64,000 nucleotides of DNA from Mycobacterium sp. GA-2829 (lineage in GTDB: Bacteria; Actinomycetota; Actinomycetes; Mycobacteriales; Mycobacteriaceae): NCBI RefSeq assembly GCF_001499965.1, contig NZ_LQIT01000009.1, positions 1 through 64,000 of the forward strand, written 5' to 3'. Below are positions 24,103 through 33,371 of the stretch, one piece after another. The position numbers were made by a program, and so were the translations under genes. Under the pieces are notes generated by a model. It did not search any database and had not been told where the DNA came from. It worked only from the letters and a program-made list of their open reading frames with translations. The first letter of the stretch is position 1; every line of letters begins with the position of its first letter.

Positions 24103-25140
24103 TTATCTCTCAGGTTTCTCGCTCTCGCTGTCGCGGTCGTCATCAGGCGTTTTCGCGTCGACTGATGCGATCCCTACTTCGTCAGCGGATGCCGCGCGAC
24201 CTGAATCCGCGCCGCTGTCGGCCCGCACGGCGGAGTCGTCACGACTGACCGCAGCATCCCGCTTCGCCTCGGCTTCGCCGGCTGCACTGGACCCGAGAGT
24301 CTCGCGACCCTTCGGCGCGCGGAAGAAGTAGATCAGGGCGCCGATCAATACCACCGTTGCGGTAAATGAGTTGATCCGGATGCCGGCAATTTGGGTCGCC
24401 GCGTCGCTGCGCATCAACTCGACGAAGAACCGGCCGACACAGTAGCCGGCGACATAAAGCGCGAACAGTCGTCCATGGCCGATTCTGAATCGGCGATCGA
24501 CCCCAATCAGCATGCCGAAGACCACAACGTTCCACAGCGACTCATACAGGAAGGTGGGATGCACCACGTCCGCGACCTGACCTGTCGACACACCGTCGAC
24601 CGCATGCACGTCGACAACGCCCGCCGGGTCACGGCGGTAGTAAATCTCCAAACCCCACGGCAGATCGGTGGGCCGGCCGTAGAGCTCCTGGTTGAAGTAG
24701 TTGCCGATGCGGCCAATCGCCTGGGCCAGCACTATGCCCGGCGCGACGGCGTCGCCGAAGGCGGGCAACGCAATACCGCGTCGCCGGCAGCCGATCCATG
24801 CGCCCACACCACCGAGGGCCACCGCACCCCAGATTCCCAGGCCGCCGTCCCAGATCCTCAGTGTGGCGGCCACCCCGAGACCGTCATCGCCAAAGTAGGT
24901 GCGCCAGTCGGTGATCACGTGATAAAGCCGGCCACCTACCAACCCAAACGGTATGGCCCATATCGCGATGTCATAGACGACGCCCGGTTCGCCGCCGCGG
25001 GCGATCCAGCGGCGGTTCCCTATCAGCAGGGCGGCGACGATGCCGGCGATGATGAACATGGCGTACGCCCGGATCGGCAGCGCGCCAAGGTGCCACACCC
25101 CTTGGGGCGGGCTCGGGAAGGAAGCGACCAGAGTGGTCAC
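24103..25140 (-). CDS. lgt: Phosphatidylglycerol-prolipoprotein diacylglyceryl transferase
   Basis: 345 residues with seven predicted helices. The Lgt signature GRIGNYFNQELYGRPTDLPW is intact (about 135-155), with the upstream GLVGGRLYHVITDW segment and the late GYCVGRFFVELMR carrying the catalytic Arg/Glu region. It transfers diacylglycerol to the lipobox Cys of prolipoproteins in the plasma membrane. A charged 75-residue cytoplasmic tail, rich in Asp/Glu/Ser, extends beyond the enzyme, as in actinobacterial Lgt. A host chromosome would have its own copy, so this is an extra one. A 19-bp dyad at 25260-25278 lies upstream. ATG at 25140 (MTTLVASF). Confidence 0.9.
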   Translation of the reverse strand: MTTLVASFPSPPQGVWHLGALPIRAYAMFIIAGIVAALLIGNRRWIARGGEPGVVYDIAIWAIPFGLVGGRLYHVITDWRTYFGDDGLGVAATLRIWDGGLGIWGAVALGGVGAWIGCRRRGIALPAFGDAVAPGIVLAQAIGRIGNYFNQELYGRPTDLPWGLEIYYRRDPAGVVDVHAVDGVSTGQVADVVHPTFLYESLWNVVVFGMLIGVDRRFRIGHGRLFALYVAGYCVGRFFVELMRSDAATQIAGIRINSFTATVVLIGALIYFFRAPKGRETLGSSAAGEAEAKRDAAVSRDDSAVRADSGADSGRAASADEVGIASVDAKTPDDDRDSESEKPER

Positions 25141-25259
25141 GGCAGCCTCGGCGGCACGACAGCGCCGGTTACCGTCTCAATCAGGACACACATACCCCTC
25201 TACCGCAATCACTCGTGTTCGGGTGCCAGCGGGGATCGGCACACTCACGGCCCACTTAT

Positions 25260-25278
25260 CTACTAAGCCGAATAGTAC
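25260..25278. promoter_or_regulatory. 19-bp envelope-regulon dyad, upstream of lgt
   Basis: CTACTA-AGCCGAA-TAGTAC at 25260-25278, 120 bases ahead of the lgt start on the minus strand. Confidence 0.6.
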
Positions 25279-25845
25279 GGTACAGGTGCCGCACTCCGGC
25301 GGTGACGCCGTAACAGCACCTCGACCATCACACGACGCAACGACGTCGGCCTGCGATCGGGCCAACCAGAATCTGCTTCACGACCTCGAAATCGGCCCAT
25401 TGGCTGTGGATTAGTGCGTGCGCAGACGCTGTACTGCCCTCGGCAGCCAGTCTTCCTCCCGTTGCTAACAGTTCGTCGGACCGCTGCGATAACCAAATTG
25501 CAATGCGGGTTCCGGCCACCCGCGTCGGTGATCTGACGGGGAACTTCTACGACTCCGCCCCGCCAGGTCACCAGCTTGAAGCCGGTCACCAACATTGCCA
25601 TCGGCGCTGTGCCACGCGGTATGCCGCGACGGTGGCGGCAGTCGCCCGGGTTTTGCACCTTTCCGTGCGTCGAGCATTTCTTGGGTGGGGAGCTATCGTC
25701 GGCCGCTTCATCGACGGACATCGATGGTGTCGACTTGAATCGGGTCGGGATCACGGGGTCGGGGGCAATGCTTGGACTCGTCGCTGGCGCAGCGCTCGTA
25801 CGGGTCGCCGGAGACCAGGGACAAGTCAGACGATCCGAACCAGGA

Positions 25846-25864
25846 ATACTAAATAAGCTAGTAC
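25846..25864. promoter_or_regulatory. 19-bp envelope-regulon dyad, upstream of the methyltransferase at 25941
   Basis: ATACTA-AATAAGC-TAGTAC at 25846-25864, 77 bases before the GTG at 25941. Confidence 0.6.
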
Positions 25865-25940
25865 TATTGCTCCCAGTAGACCAACTGGTCACAAGGAACC
25901 TGGCACGACCACATCGCGCAGCTTTCGTCGACAGACCAAC

Positions 25941-26648
25941 GTGCCAGCCGAGCAGATCCCCGAGTCAGGCCTCAACATGCTTCGCCGCCTGTTTACATCG
26001 ACCATCCGCCCCCCGTACGTATGGCTGCGCCTGAGGATGACGAACCTGCTCTTCGAACGGAGATTGGGCGTGCGAACCTCCGGTGAGATCAGACTCGAGG
26101 ACCTCGGGATAGCCGCCGAGGGTCGCGAGCCATACCAGCCGGTCGGGTGGCTGATGCTGCGACGAATCCTGCCCCCGGACACCGTGACGTCCGACGACGT
26201 CTTCCTCGACATCGGCGCGGGCATGGGCCGTGCCGTGCTAGTGGCGGCGGGATACCCATTTCGCCGTGTGATCGGTGTAGAACTCTCGACCCGGCTGGCC
26301 GACATAGCCCAGGACAACGTCGAGCGTGTCAAGGACCGGCTGCGCTGCAAAGACATCGCAATCGTCAACGCCGACGCCGTGAACTACAAAGTCCCCGACG
26401 ATGTCACCGTCGTCTTCATGAACAACCCCCTGCGCGGAGCATGCTTCGCCGCCGTAGTCGACAACGTGCTGGACTCCTATGACCGCAGACCTCGCCCGCT
26501 GCGAATCATTTATGGAAACCCGATCGAGGAGCCCACTCTCCTGGCCACAGGCCGCATCCGGCTGGTCCGGCAGACCCACGGATTGCGCCCCGGACGGAAG
26601 TGGTCGCTATCGAACGCGTTCCGCATGTACGCCGTGCAACCAGGCTGA
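25941..26648 (+). CDS. SAM-dependent methyltransferase-like protein
   Basis: 235 residues. Motif I reads VFLDIGAGMGRAVLVAAGYP (about 92-111), followed by VIGVELSTRLADIAQDNVER and a VVFMNNPLRG segment in the position of the catalytic loop. This layout matches class I methyltransferases related to DOT1-like or small-molecule enzymes. GTG at 25941, or ATG at 25977, which would remove 12 residues. No membrane helix. It stands alone between the lgt and amidase genes and carries a regulon dyad upstream. Substrate unknown. Confidence 0.7.
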   Translation: MPAEQIPESGLNMLRRLFTSTIRPPYVWLRLRMTNLLFERRLGVRTSGEIRLEDLGIAAEGREPYQPVGWLMLRRILPPDTVTSDDVFLDIGAGMGRAVLVAAGYPFRRVIGVELSTRLADIAQDNVERVKDRLRCKDIAIVNADAVNYKVPDDVTVVFMNNPLRGACFAAVVDNVLDSYDRRPRPLRIIYGNPIEEPTLLATGRIRLVRQTHGLRPGRKWSLSNAFRMYAVQPG

Positions 26649-27071
26649 AGCCGCCCACAGCCTGGCATATATAGCCATTGCGTACGTAACCGGACCACGC
26701 AACCAAGTCCGAGATAACTCGGGCGGGGACCCTCTGAAGAATCTTTAGCAAGCCAATAGCTTTCCCGACTCAGACGCGTTCCCAACGGCTGTCGGCGAGC
26801 GGATCGCCGCCTACAACTGATCAACCGATGCCGGCAAGAATCAGCGGTACAATCGCATGGCCTTCCTAAATCGGTTGGGCGGTTTGCACTTTGGCGCATC
26901 TGCCCCGCTACCCCGCTTCATAACACCGATCCCCTACCGCAAATGTCGACGGCTGCGGTACTAATGCCCACTCGACAAATGCCGGGTCGTCTGGCTCTGC
27001 CGAGTCGCAGAGCTAATATCACTGCGGCGGGTCGAGCCTGATTTGTGGCTAACCCGAGTTAGCCTGTCGCC
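26649..27071. other. Intergenic region of 423 bases
   Basis: No gene is recognisable on either strand. The only structured element is the dyad at 27047-27064 next to the amidase start. Confidence 0.5.
27047..27064. promoter_or_regulatory. Perfect dyad just upstream of the amidase gene
   Basis: GGCTAAC-CCGA-GTTAGCC at 27047-27064 has perfect 7-bp arms and ends seven bases before the GTG at 27072. It is a candidate operator for an unidentified regulator. It does not match the 19-bp dyad seen elsewhere in the window. Confidence 0.5.
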
Positions 27072-28292
27072 GTGTGTGATCGATGCACGGGAGGGCCGCG
27101 GCGGCCCGTCTCGCGGCGTGCCGTCCTGAGATTGGCGGCCGCGGCGCCGGCAGTTCTCGGTCTGGCCGGCGCCGCGCCCATGCTCATCGGGACACCGCGC
27201 GCGTCAGCTGAACGGCCCTTATCGGCGGACACGGCCACGGCGACACCACCTGTCTCCATCATCAGCCGCAGTCAATGGGGCGCCGACGAGTCGCTGCGGC
27301 GAGCAGCGCCGGTGTACGACAACGCAATTCGTGCCGGGATCATCCACCACTCCGCAACAGGCAACACCTATGCACCACACGAATCAGCAGCGATCGTGCG
27401 CTCGATCTACGCCTATCACACACGCTCCATGGGTTGGGCCGACATCGCCTACAACGCACTCGTCGACAAGCATGGTCAAGTTTTCGAAGGCAGATTCGGC
27501 GGACTTGATAAACCGGTCGAGGGCTCACACACCGGTGAATTCAACAAGGACACGTGGGCGGTGTGCCTGATCGGTGACTTCGGCAAGGAAGTACCGACAT
27601 CAGCGCAGCTGCGATCGGTCGGGCGGCTGTTGGGATGGCGGCTGGCGCTCGGTGGCGTCGACCCCAGAGGCGCGGTGGCGCTGACATCCGCCGGTGGCCC
27701 GTACACCCGGTTCCGGCAAGGTATGACCCGCACACTGCCGAGCATCTTCGCTCACCGCGATGTCGGCGATACCGCATGCCCGGGCAACGCCGCCTACGCG
27801 TTCCTGGATCGCATCCGCGATATCGCCGCGCGCTTCAACCAACCGCCCACCACAGAGGACGTGGAGGAGTTGTTGCGAGGTGGGGCGATCTATGCGCGAT
27901 GGCAAGCGCTCGGCGGCGACAGCGGTGTGCTGGGTCCGGTGAGATCGCCAGAAGCCCCCGGCGCTGGCCAGGCACGCTACGTCATCTTCACCCACGGAGC
28001 GATCTACTGGTCACCGGCCACCGGAGCCCAACCTCTGACTGGAGCGATCTATGACGCCTGGGCGACGCTGGGTTGCGAGCGGAGCACACTCGGGTTGCCC
28101 ACAAGCGGCCAGATTCACGAGCCGCAATGGATTGTGCAGAACTTCCAGCACGGCACGTTGAACATGGACCGAGAAAACGGTGCGGTCACCATCGTGACCG
28201 ACGGACAGCCCCGCGTGCTGCCTCCTCCGCCGCCCGGAGGACCACCCGTCCAGCTAGAGCGGTTCTCCCCGGCGCGCAACCGGATCCCCTGA
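27072..28292 (+). CDS. Exported N-acetylmuramoyl-L-alanine amidase with LGFP repeats
   Basis: 406 residues. A twin-arginine-type signal (VSRRAVLRLAAAAPAVLGLA) precedes an amidase_2/PGRP domain (about 65-265). Zn ligands are in AGIIHHSATG and IFAHRDVGDTACPG, and the catalytic Tyr/Glu segment is WADIAYNALVDKHGQVFEGR. The C-terminal 120 residues hold LGFP-type repeats (GAIYARWQALGGDSGVLGPV, GAIYDAWATLGCERSTLGLP) thought to bind the cell wall. It would cleave the amide between MurNAc and the peptide stem in the periplasm. GTG at 27072. Confidence 0.87.
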   Translation: MCDRCTGGPRRPVSRRAVLRLAAAAPAVLGLAGAAPMLIGTPRASAERPLSADTATATPPVSIISRSQWGADESLRRAAPVYDNAIRAGIIHHSATGNTYAPHESAAIVRSIYAYHTRSMGWADIAYNALVDKHGQVFEGRFGGLDKPVEGSHTGEFNKDTWAVCLIGDFGKEVPTSAQLRSVGRLLGWRLALGGVDPRGAVALTSAGGPYTRFRQGMTRTLPSIFAHRDVGDTACPGNAAYAFLDRIRDIAARFNQPPTTEDVEELLRGGAIYARWQALGGDSGVLGPVRSPEAPGAGQARYVIFTHGAIYWSPATGAQPLTGAIYDAWATLGCERSTLGLPTSGQIHEPQWIVQNFQHGTLNMDRENGAVTIVTDGQPRVLPPPPPGGPPVQLERFSPARNRIP

Positions 28293-28438
28293 CCGGCTCT
28301 GTCACCGCCGGCCGCAGCAAGCACTCGTCGCGCGGCATCCGCCGAATCCGCAATGACTCGCGTCGCGCAGTATCGGCCCGGATTTGGACCTCAACTTCCA
28401 TGAGCAAAACGTTCGCCCGCTCAGCGGGCCGCGCTGGT

Positions 28439-28834
28439 CTATGCGAGCGATCGGATGGCCGCGCGCAGCATCGTCGCGGCTTCATCGGCCACCTCGCGCA
28501 GGCCTGGCTCGTCGGCGACCTGCACCATCACCTGCGGATCCATCGCGTCAACAATGACCGTGCCCTTCGCGACGGGATCGGTACGCACCACGACGTTGCA
28601 CGGAAGCAACAGCCCGATTTGGCGATCGACATCGATGGCCCTATGGGCTAAGGGCGGATTGCAGGCTCCCAAGATCAGATAATCCTCGATGTCCTCACCG
28701 AGCTTAGCCTTCAGTGTGGCCTTAACGTCGATCTCGGTCAGCACGCCGAAGCCCTGATCGGCCAAGGCTTTCCGAGTCCTTTCAACAGCGTCCTCGAACG
28801 AGCTGTGCAATGTGGTCGAAATGGCCAGTGCCAT
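28439..28834 (-). CDS. DUF302 family protein
   Basis: 131 residues from ATG at 28834, chosen over a TTG at 28840 because GAGGG is spaced seven bases ahead. It has the DUF302 beta-alpha pattern: FEDAVERTRKALADQGFGVL, YLILGACNPPLAHRAI and IGLLLPCNVVVRTD. DUF302 proteins are small dimeric alpha/beta proteins often found with metal or redox genes; function unknown. The conserved CNPP and PCN cysteines are present. It is followed on the same strand, about 140 bases upstream, by the BlaI-type repressor gene. Confidence 0.78.
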   Translation of the reverse strand: MALAISTTLHSSFEDAVERTRKALADQGFGVLTEIDVKATLKAKLGEDIEDYLILGACNPPLAHRAIDVDRQIGLLLPCNVVVRTDPVAKGTVIVDAMDPQVMVQVADEPGLREVADEAATMLRAAIRSLA

Positions 28835-28979
28835 AATCAATCCCTCTCTGTCGATATTGACATGTCGTCAGGTGAGCGCCGGGAACGCCTGCCCAGCTGC
28901 GCTTGGGCCACCTGGACCAGACCCGAGGTGACTCACATGAGCCCGCCTACCGACTTTGCTTCTCAGCCGGCCCCGGCGC

Positions 28980-29405
28980 TTAGCGCTTGGCCGCTCGCCT
29001 CGTGGGTCGACGTAGCGCGGCGCGCAGACGCGCCGACTCTTCGGGGCCCATCTGTTCGAGGAAGTAGGTGAGCACCAAATCGGGTTGGCCGCCGGAATCC
29101 AGCGCCTCACGCATAAGGCTTGCGCTGTGTTGCTCACGAGTCAGTGTCGGCCAATACCGGTAGGCTTTGCCGTCGCGCTCGCGCGCCAGGTAGCCCTTGC
29201 TGTGCAGATTGTCCATCGTGGACATCACTGTGGTGTAGGCGATGTCGCGTTCTGCCGCTAGTTCGTCGAAAATCTCTCGCACCGTCGTGGTCGTGCCGGA
29301 GCCACGGTTCCAGATGCGGTCCATGATGACAGCTTCGAGTTCGCCAAATCCACGTGTGCGCACCGTCGCCCTCCCGGCTGTCCGTGTCGAGCCTGTGTCA
29401 CGCAT
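28980..29405 (-). CDS. blaI: BlaI/MecI/CopY-family repressor
   Basis: 141 residues, ATG at 29405 behind GAAGGGG. The winged helix reads LEAVIMDRIWNRGSGTTTTV then REIFDELAAERDIAYTTVMS and DNLHSKGYLARERDGKAYRY. A C-terminal dimerisation helix follows (HSASLMREALDSGG; DLVLTYFLEQM). It contains no Cys, so it cannot sense copper as CopY does. No BlaR1-type M56 peptidase gene is in the window. A 19-bp dyad lies at 29436-29454, 31 bases upstream, so it probably represses itself, and 15 similar dyads precede envelope and copper genes. The assignment of those sites to this protein is inferred. Confidence 0.85.
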   Translation of the reverse strand: MRDTGSTRTAGRATVRTRGFGELEAVIMDRIWNRGSGTTTTVREIFDELAAERDIAYTTVMSTMDNLHSKGYLARERDGKAYRYWPTLTREQHSASLMREALDSGGQPDLVLTYFLEQMGPEESARLRAALRRPTRRAAKR

Positions 29406-29435
29406 GGTGCGCCCCTTCGGCGGAATGCGTATTGT

Positions 29436-29454
29436 CTACGTACCAAGAGCGTAA
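29436..29454. promoter_or_regulatory. 19-bp envelope-regulon dyad, upstream of blaI
   Basis: CTACGT-ACCAAGA-GCGTAA at 29436-29454. One arm is weaker than in other copies. It lies between blaI and the divergent copCD gene. The remaining 440 bases to 29896 show no gene. Confidence 0.5.
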
Positions 29455-29895
29455 TGCCGTTCCATGCGGTTTGGAAACCGAGGGCCTGTTCCCATGCATA
29501 ACATCAACGACGGCACGGGCGCAGCGCGCAGACTTCGCGCGGTCAGCAAGAGCCTGATCGGCAGCCGCTGATGCCCGCCACCGTCTCGCGACGATTATGG
29601 GACGAAGGAGACTGGCGCAGCCTCCTCCTGCCAGCGACGACGGCCGTGGCCGCGATAGCGCCCGACAAAGGCCGAGAATCCGGCGCGCCCGGTTCTTGCA
29701 ATCAGCGAAAACCGTTGTCTTAGCATCAGAACGAAGGCCATGGCCCATCAACCGATGCAAGGTTACGCGCCACCGCGCCGGACGCGTCGTTCCCGTAATG
29801 TCAGACGGCCGCCACGCGAGGGTTGCAGATATCGGCTCCACAATGGCGCCCTCTGCGTCGATGGCGCCCAATGGTCGAGTCGGTTTCCCCACATC

Positions 29896-31794
29896 ATGAC
29901 CTGGCTGCGGTGTGCGCTCATCGCGTTTGCGATCGCCGTGCAGACATCGGTGGGTATGGGGGCGGGTACCGCGCAGGCGCATCCCACGTTGCTGTTCACC
30001 GAACCCTCAGCAGAAACCGCGGTTGCGACGTCACCTGAGGCGATCACACTGCTGTTCAACAAACCCGTCACCATCGGCACGCGCGCGGTTGTCGTACTGG
30101 ATCAATCCCGCCGCGAAGTACCGGTCGGGCCGGCCAGCCTCGCACGCGACGGCCTCTTCGTCACCACCGCGCCGGTTTCTGCCTTGGCGCCGGGGACCTA
30201 TACCGTCCGTTGGCGCGTCACCGGCGGTGACGGTGATCAGGTCGAGCAGGAATTCCGGTTCGCGGTCGGTCTTGCGGTGTCGGCTGCCGCGCCGACCGCT
30301 TCCGCGACGCCGGCCTGGGGTGAAAGTTCCATGCGTTGGGTGCTTTTCGCCGGGTTGGCCGCTGCAGCCGGTGGTTTGATTAGTCGCCGCGCGACCGATA
30401 CTGCACGTGCCACACGGCCGGATTTGTCACCCGTGCGGTCGTGGGCGCCAGCAGGGATGGTGGTTGCGCTCATCGCTGCCATGGCCTTGGTCGCTGGTCG
30501 GGCCATTGACGCCGGCACAGTGAACGCGGTGTGGGATGGCCGCGCGGGTGTGCTGCTGTTGATTGAGACCGGTGGGCTGCTGGCTTCGTTGGCCCTTGCG
30601 CGTCGGGGTCGGTGGGCTTTGGTTCCGCTGGCGGTGGTGATCGCGGCCGACGGGCTCCGCTCGCATGCGGGCACAACATTCGGCGGCTGGGGCGCGGTTC
30701 TGACCGGGGTGCACCTGGCGGCGGTCACGGTTTGGATCGGCGCGCTCGAGCACACGGCGCGGGCGGTGGTGGCGTGGCGAGCGGTGTCGAACGCGGTCCG
30801 TTGGGTCTTGGCCTCTTATCTCCGGCTGGCGCTGGTGACCTATCTCGTGGTGGTGGGCACGGGTGTGATCAGCGCGCTGGTGTTAGTCCCCTTGCCGCAA
30901 CTGGTCTCCACCACCTACGGCAAAGTGCTGCTGATCAAACTCGGGCTCGTCGTGGCAGCGTCGGCGGCGGCGCTGCACTCGAGGCTGATCCACCGCGATA
31001 CCCATCAGGTGACGTGGCTACGGAGGGCAATGGCCATCGAAGCCGCGCTTCTGTTGGGCGTGCTGGCAGCCAGCTCTGTGCTGGTGTCCACACCGCCGCC
31101 CACCGGGACAGCCTCGGCGGCGCCGCCACCGCAACCAACCGGTCCTGTCCTACCGCTGGGCGCCCTGGCCGGTCAGGTGGGGATCAGCCTGACCGCCAGT
31201 GACGGGTTGCTCGTGGTCCGGCTGTCCACACCGCGGCGCGGTGACTACTACGCTGCGGAACCCAACCAGGACTACAGCTTGGCGGCCTCACTGGGTGAGT
31301 CGGGGCTGACGCTGACCGGCTGCGGCAGCGGATGTTATTTCGCGCGGCCGGCGTGGCGTGACGGTGACAATGTGCTGACGCTGCGCGCCGGAGCCACCGG
31401 CTGGCCCGGCGGCGCCGTCGGGCTGATCGTGTCGTGGCCACCGCGTCCCGGCGCGGCTGATCTGGCCGCAGCCGTCGCCGCGGCCCGCGCGGCGGGCAGG
31501 CTCGTGGTCTATGAAACCGTCACCAGCGACACCACCGCCGGACCCCCCGAACCGAACCGGCTCGACCTGGACGCCGGCTTCTTCCTTTCCCAGGAACCCT
31601 ATGCCGATGGCACGGCGCCGATCGCGGTGCGATCCTCGCCCCCGGACGCTGCGGTGCGCTTGGCGCTGGGTTATCCCGCCGCCTCCATCAACGTTCAGCT
31701 CACTCTCGACGACCGCGGCCGTATCACCGAGGAAATCCTCACCGACTTAAAGCATCTCGTGACACGCCGCATCGTCTATCCAGGTGCTGGGTAA
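29896..31794 (+). CDS. copCD: CopC-CopD copper-binding/transport fusion protein
   Basis: 632 residues from ATG at 29896; the open frame extends upstream but the signal peptide starts here. After GAGTAQA the mature protein begins with His (HPTLLFTEPSAETAV), the N-terminal His of the CopC copper brace. The CopC beta-barrel follows (about 30-125; VRWRVTGGDGDQVE). Residues about 145-395 are eight CopD-type helices (GGWGAVLTGVHLAAVTVWIG). A C-terminal extracytoplasmic domain (about 425-630) resembles no family I know. It should move or acquire copper across the plasma membrane. It is divergent from blaI. Confidence 0.85.
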   Translation: MTWLRCALIAFAIAVQTSVGMGAGTAQAHPTLLFTEPSAETAVATSPEAITLLFNKPVTIGTRAVVVLDQSRREVPVGPASLARDGLFVTTAPVSALAPGTYTVRWRVTGGDGDQVEQEFRFAVGLAVSAAAPTASATPAWGESSMRWVLFAGLAAAAGGLISRRATDTARATRPDLSPVRSWAPAGMVVALIAAMALVAGRAIDAGTVNAVWDGRAGVLLLIETGGLLASLALARRGRWALVPLAVVIAADGLRSHAGTTFGGWGAVLTGVHLAAVTVWIGALEHTARAVVAWRAVSNAVRWVLASYLRLALVTYLVVVGTGVISALVLVPLPQLVSTTYGKVLLIKLGLVVAASAAALHSRLIHRDTHQVTWLRRAMAIEAALLLGVLAASSVLVSTPPPTGTASAAPPPQPTGPVLPLGALAGQVGISLTASDGLLVVRLSTPRRGDYYAAEPNQDYSLAASLGESGLTLTGCGSGCYFARPAWRDGDNVLTLRAGATGWPGGAVGLIVSWPPRPGAADLAAAVAAARAAGRLVVYETVTSDTTAGPPEPNRLDLDAGFFLSQEPYADGTAPIAVRSSPPDAAVRLALGYPAASINVQLTLDDRGRITEEILTDLKHLVTRRIVYPGAG

Positions 31795-31795
31795 C

Positions 31796-32440
31796 TCACG
31801 TGCCGGGGCGGGCGATGCCCAGAATGTGGGCCTGGGAGGGAAAGAACCTCAGCGGCGCGTAGTGGAACCGTTCAAGGGATTCGATGTCGAATCCCGCGGC
31901 GCGGATAGCCGCGGCAGTGTCGCGGTTGAGGTGACAGCCCCCACCCACCCGTGACCACAGCGGCGTGAGGGCATCCTCCAGCAACGCGAACCATGGTTTG
32001 GTCGAACGCACATGCTCGAAGAACCGAAGCTGGCCGTTCGGCTTGAGGACCCGCCGCAGCTCGGCCAATGCGGCCGGCACATCCGCGACCGAGCACAGCA
32101 CCAACGACGCAACGGCACCATCGAAGGTCGCGTCCTCCACCGGCAGCGCGGTCGCGTGACCGGCCACCACATGTACCGGCACCGCAACTGCGGTTTCAGC
32201 AGCCCGCTCAGCCAGTTCCCGCAGGTGATCCTCAGGCTCGACCGCGACGACTTCTGCGACCGTAGTGGGATAGTGGCCGAAGTTCATGCCGTTGCCGGCG
32301 CCGACCTCAATCACCCGGCCGGACAAGCCAGCAAGGGCGCGATCGCGATGCTGCGCGGTGCCACGCTGCTCCGACTCAGCGCTGATCCGCTCATACATAC
32401 GCGCAAACCGTGGATGCTGGAATTCGGACAGATCAGCCAT
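31796..32440 (-). CDS. Class I SAM methyltransferase (METTL7/UbiE-like)
   Basis: 214 residues from ATG at 32440, preceded by GAAGGAGGCGAC; the open frame upstream of it is discarded. Motifs: VIEVGAGNGMNFGHYP (motif I), EVVAVEPEDHLRELAERAAE, ASLVLCSVADVPAALAELRR and GQLRFFEHVRSTKP. The C-terminal RFHYAPLRFFPSQAHILGIA completes the fold. Relatives methylate thiols, quinones or lipids; the substrate here is unknown. It converges with copCD, the stops being one base apart. Confidence 0.78.
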   Translation of the reverse strand: MADLSEFQHPRFARMYERISAESEQRGTAQHRDRALAGLSGRVIEVGAGNGMNFGHYPTTVAEVVAVEPEDHLRELAERAAETAVAVPVHVVAGHATALPVEDATFDGAVASLVLCSVADVPAALAELRRVLKPNGQLRFFEHVRSTKPWFALLEDALTPLWSRVGGGCHLNRDTAAAIRAAGFDIESLERFHYAPLRFFPSQAHILGIARPGT

Positions 32441-32495
32441 GTCGCCTCCTTCGCGGTCGGCCTGTGCAAATGACTCCATTAAAGCGGGGCTGGCG

Positions 32496-33215
32496 TCACA
32501 CGCCTTCGGCGAAGTCGTATGTGGAGGGAATGGTTTCCCCAGGCTGGGGGACGCCGTAGACCACGGCGATCTCGTCGCGATCGCCCAGCATGATGGCCGC
32601 CGGGTTGCCGGTCTGCTGTGTGCCGTTGACGAAAACGCGCACGGCCTTACTGTCGACGGCGCGCAGCGCCCCGATGTTGTCCGCCGACAGGCTCACCTGC
32701 CATTCGGTGGAAACCTCCCCCAGGCTGAACTGCCTTTTCACCGGCGACTCAACGTGAATCACACCACTGCCGTCATGGGTGTGCAGGGGGCTAATAGTGC
32801 CGCGCTTGGTGTCGATACCCAACTCGGCTGGAACCGCCACAGGCTCACCATTAACGAGCACATCCAGATGGGCGTGAATGTGCTCCACGGCTCCTTCGCT
32901 ACCTAACATCGGCAACCCGGCTGCGGCCACCGCCGCACTCGCATCAGCAGGAGCCGGCCACGGCGGCATCGTTTCGGCGCCCACGGCCACGGTGGCCGGC
33001 GGACTCTGCAGGCTCGCCGATTCCGTGTGCGGGGTGGGCTGTCCGGGCGATTTCATGATGCTGATAATCACGATTACCACAATGGGAGCTACGGACACCA
33101 CACCCGCGGCGAGCCACAGCCAGCCGCTGCGTCGGCTCGACTGCGCACGCGCGATGGCCTTGCGTCCATCTCGTGAAGACTTCACCGTCGTCCGGGGGCT
33201 TTTCCTCGCCGCCAT
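32496..33215 (-). CDS. Membrane-anchored protein with conserved His motifs
   Basis: 239 residues from ATG at 33215 (GGAGCG upstream). A basic cytoplasmic N-terminus and one helix (WLWLAAGVVSVAPIVVIVII) anchor an external domain. That domain has HIHAHLDVLVNGEPV, SPLHTHDGSGVIHVESPV and FSLGEVSTEWQVSLS. The clustered His residues are a recurrent feature of this actinobacterial family and suggest metal binding; no function is established. The dyad at 33257-33275 lies 42 bases upstream. The gene belongs to the copper-handling block between copCD and tlpA-ccdA. Confidence 0.7.
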   Translation of the reverse strand: MAARKSPRTTVKSSRDGRKAIARAQSSRRSGWLWLAAGVVSVAPIVVIVIISIMKSPGQPTPHTESASLQSPPATVAVGAETMPPWPAPADASAAVAAAGLPMLGSEGAVEHIHAHLDVLVNGEPVAVPAELGIDTKRGTISPLHTHDGSGVIHVESPVKRQFSLGEVSTEWQVSLSADNIGALRAVDSKAVRVFVNGTQQTGNPAAIMLGDRDEIAVVYGVPQPGETIPSTYDFAEGV

Positions 33216-33256
33216 GGACACGCTCCGTTCGTCTGCAGACCCGCCGTCATATGTAT

Positions 33257-33275
33257 CTACTGCGTAGCTTAGTAG
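33257..33275. promoter_or_regulatory. 19-bp envelope-regulon dyad
   Basis: CTACTG-CGTAGCT-TAGTAG at 33257-33275, 42 bases ahead of the His-motif protein start at 33215. One of the best matches to the consensus. Confidence 0.65.
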
Positions 33276-33371
33276 CAAGTCTCCGGCCTATTTGCTTTTC
33301 GCAGGGCGCGGTGGTAGGGCAGCATCCAGGCCGGCAACAAATCCGGGCAACCTCAGATGTGGTGCTGTCGT

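Larger units (their letters stand above)
25141..25940. other. 800-base gap with two regulon dyads and a possible degraded ORF
   Basis: The stretch holds the dyads at 25260-25278 and 25846-25864. A minus-strand frame at 25328-25519 encodes a plausible 63-residue helical peptide, and an overlapping frame upstream carries TGFKLVTWRGGVVEVPRQI. Together they could be one small gene broken by a frameshift. I cannot assign a family. Confidence 0.4.

Noticed and set aside
24103..25140. Host chromosomal lgt as evidence that the region is core genome
   Set aside because: In mycobacteria lgt normally lies near trp genes; none are here. The many relics and IS element suggest accessory DNA, though this cannot be proven from the window.
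27047..27064. IdeR iron box
   Set aside because: It contains GGCTAAC/GTTAGCC arms, but not the TTAGG-N-TAACCTAA arrangement of IdeR sites.
28980..29405. Copper-sensing CopY
   Set aside because: The protein has no Cys, whereas CopY needs a CxC-type C-terminal metal site. BlaI/MecI-type without a metal site is the safer call.
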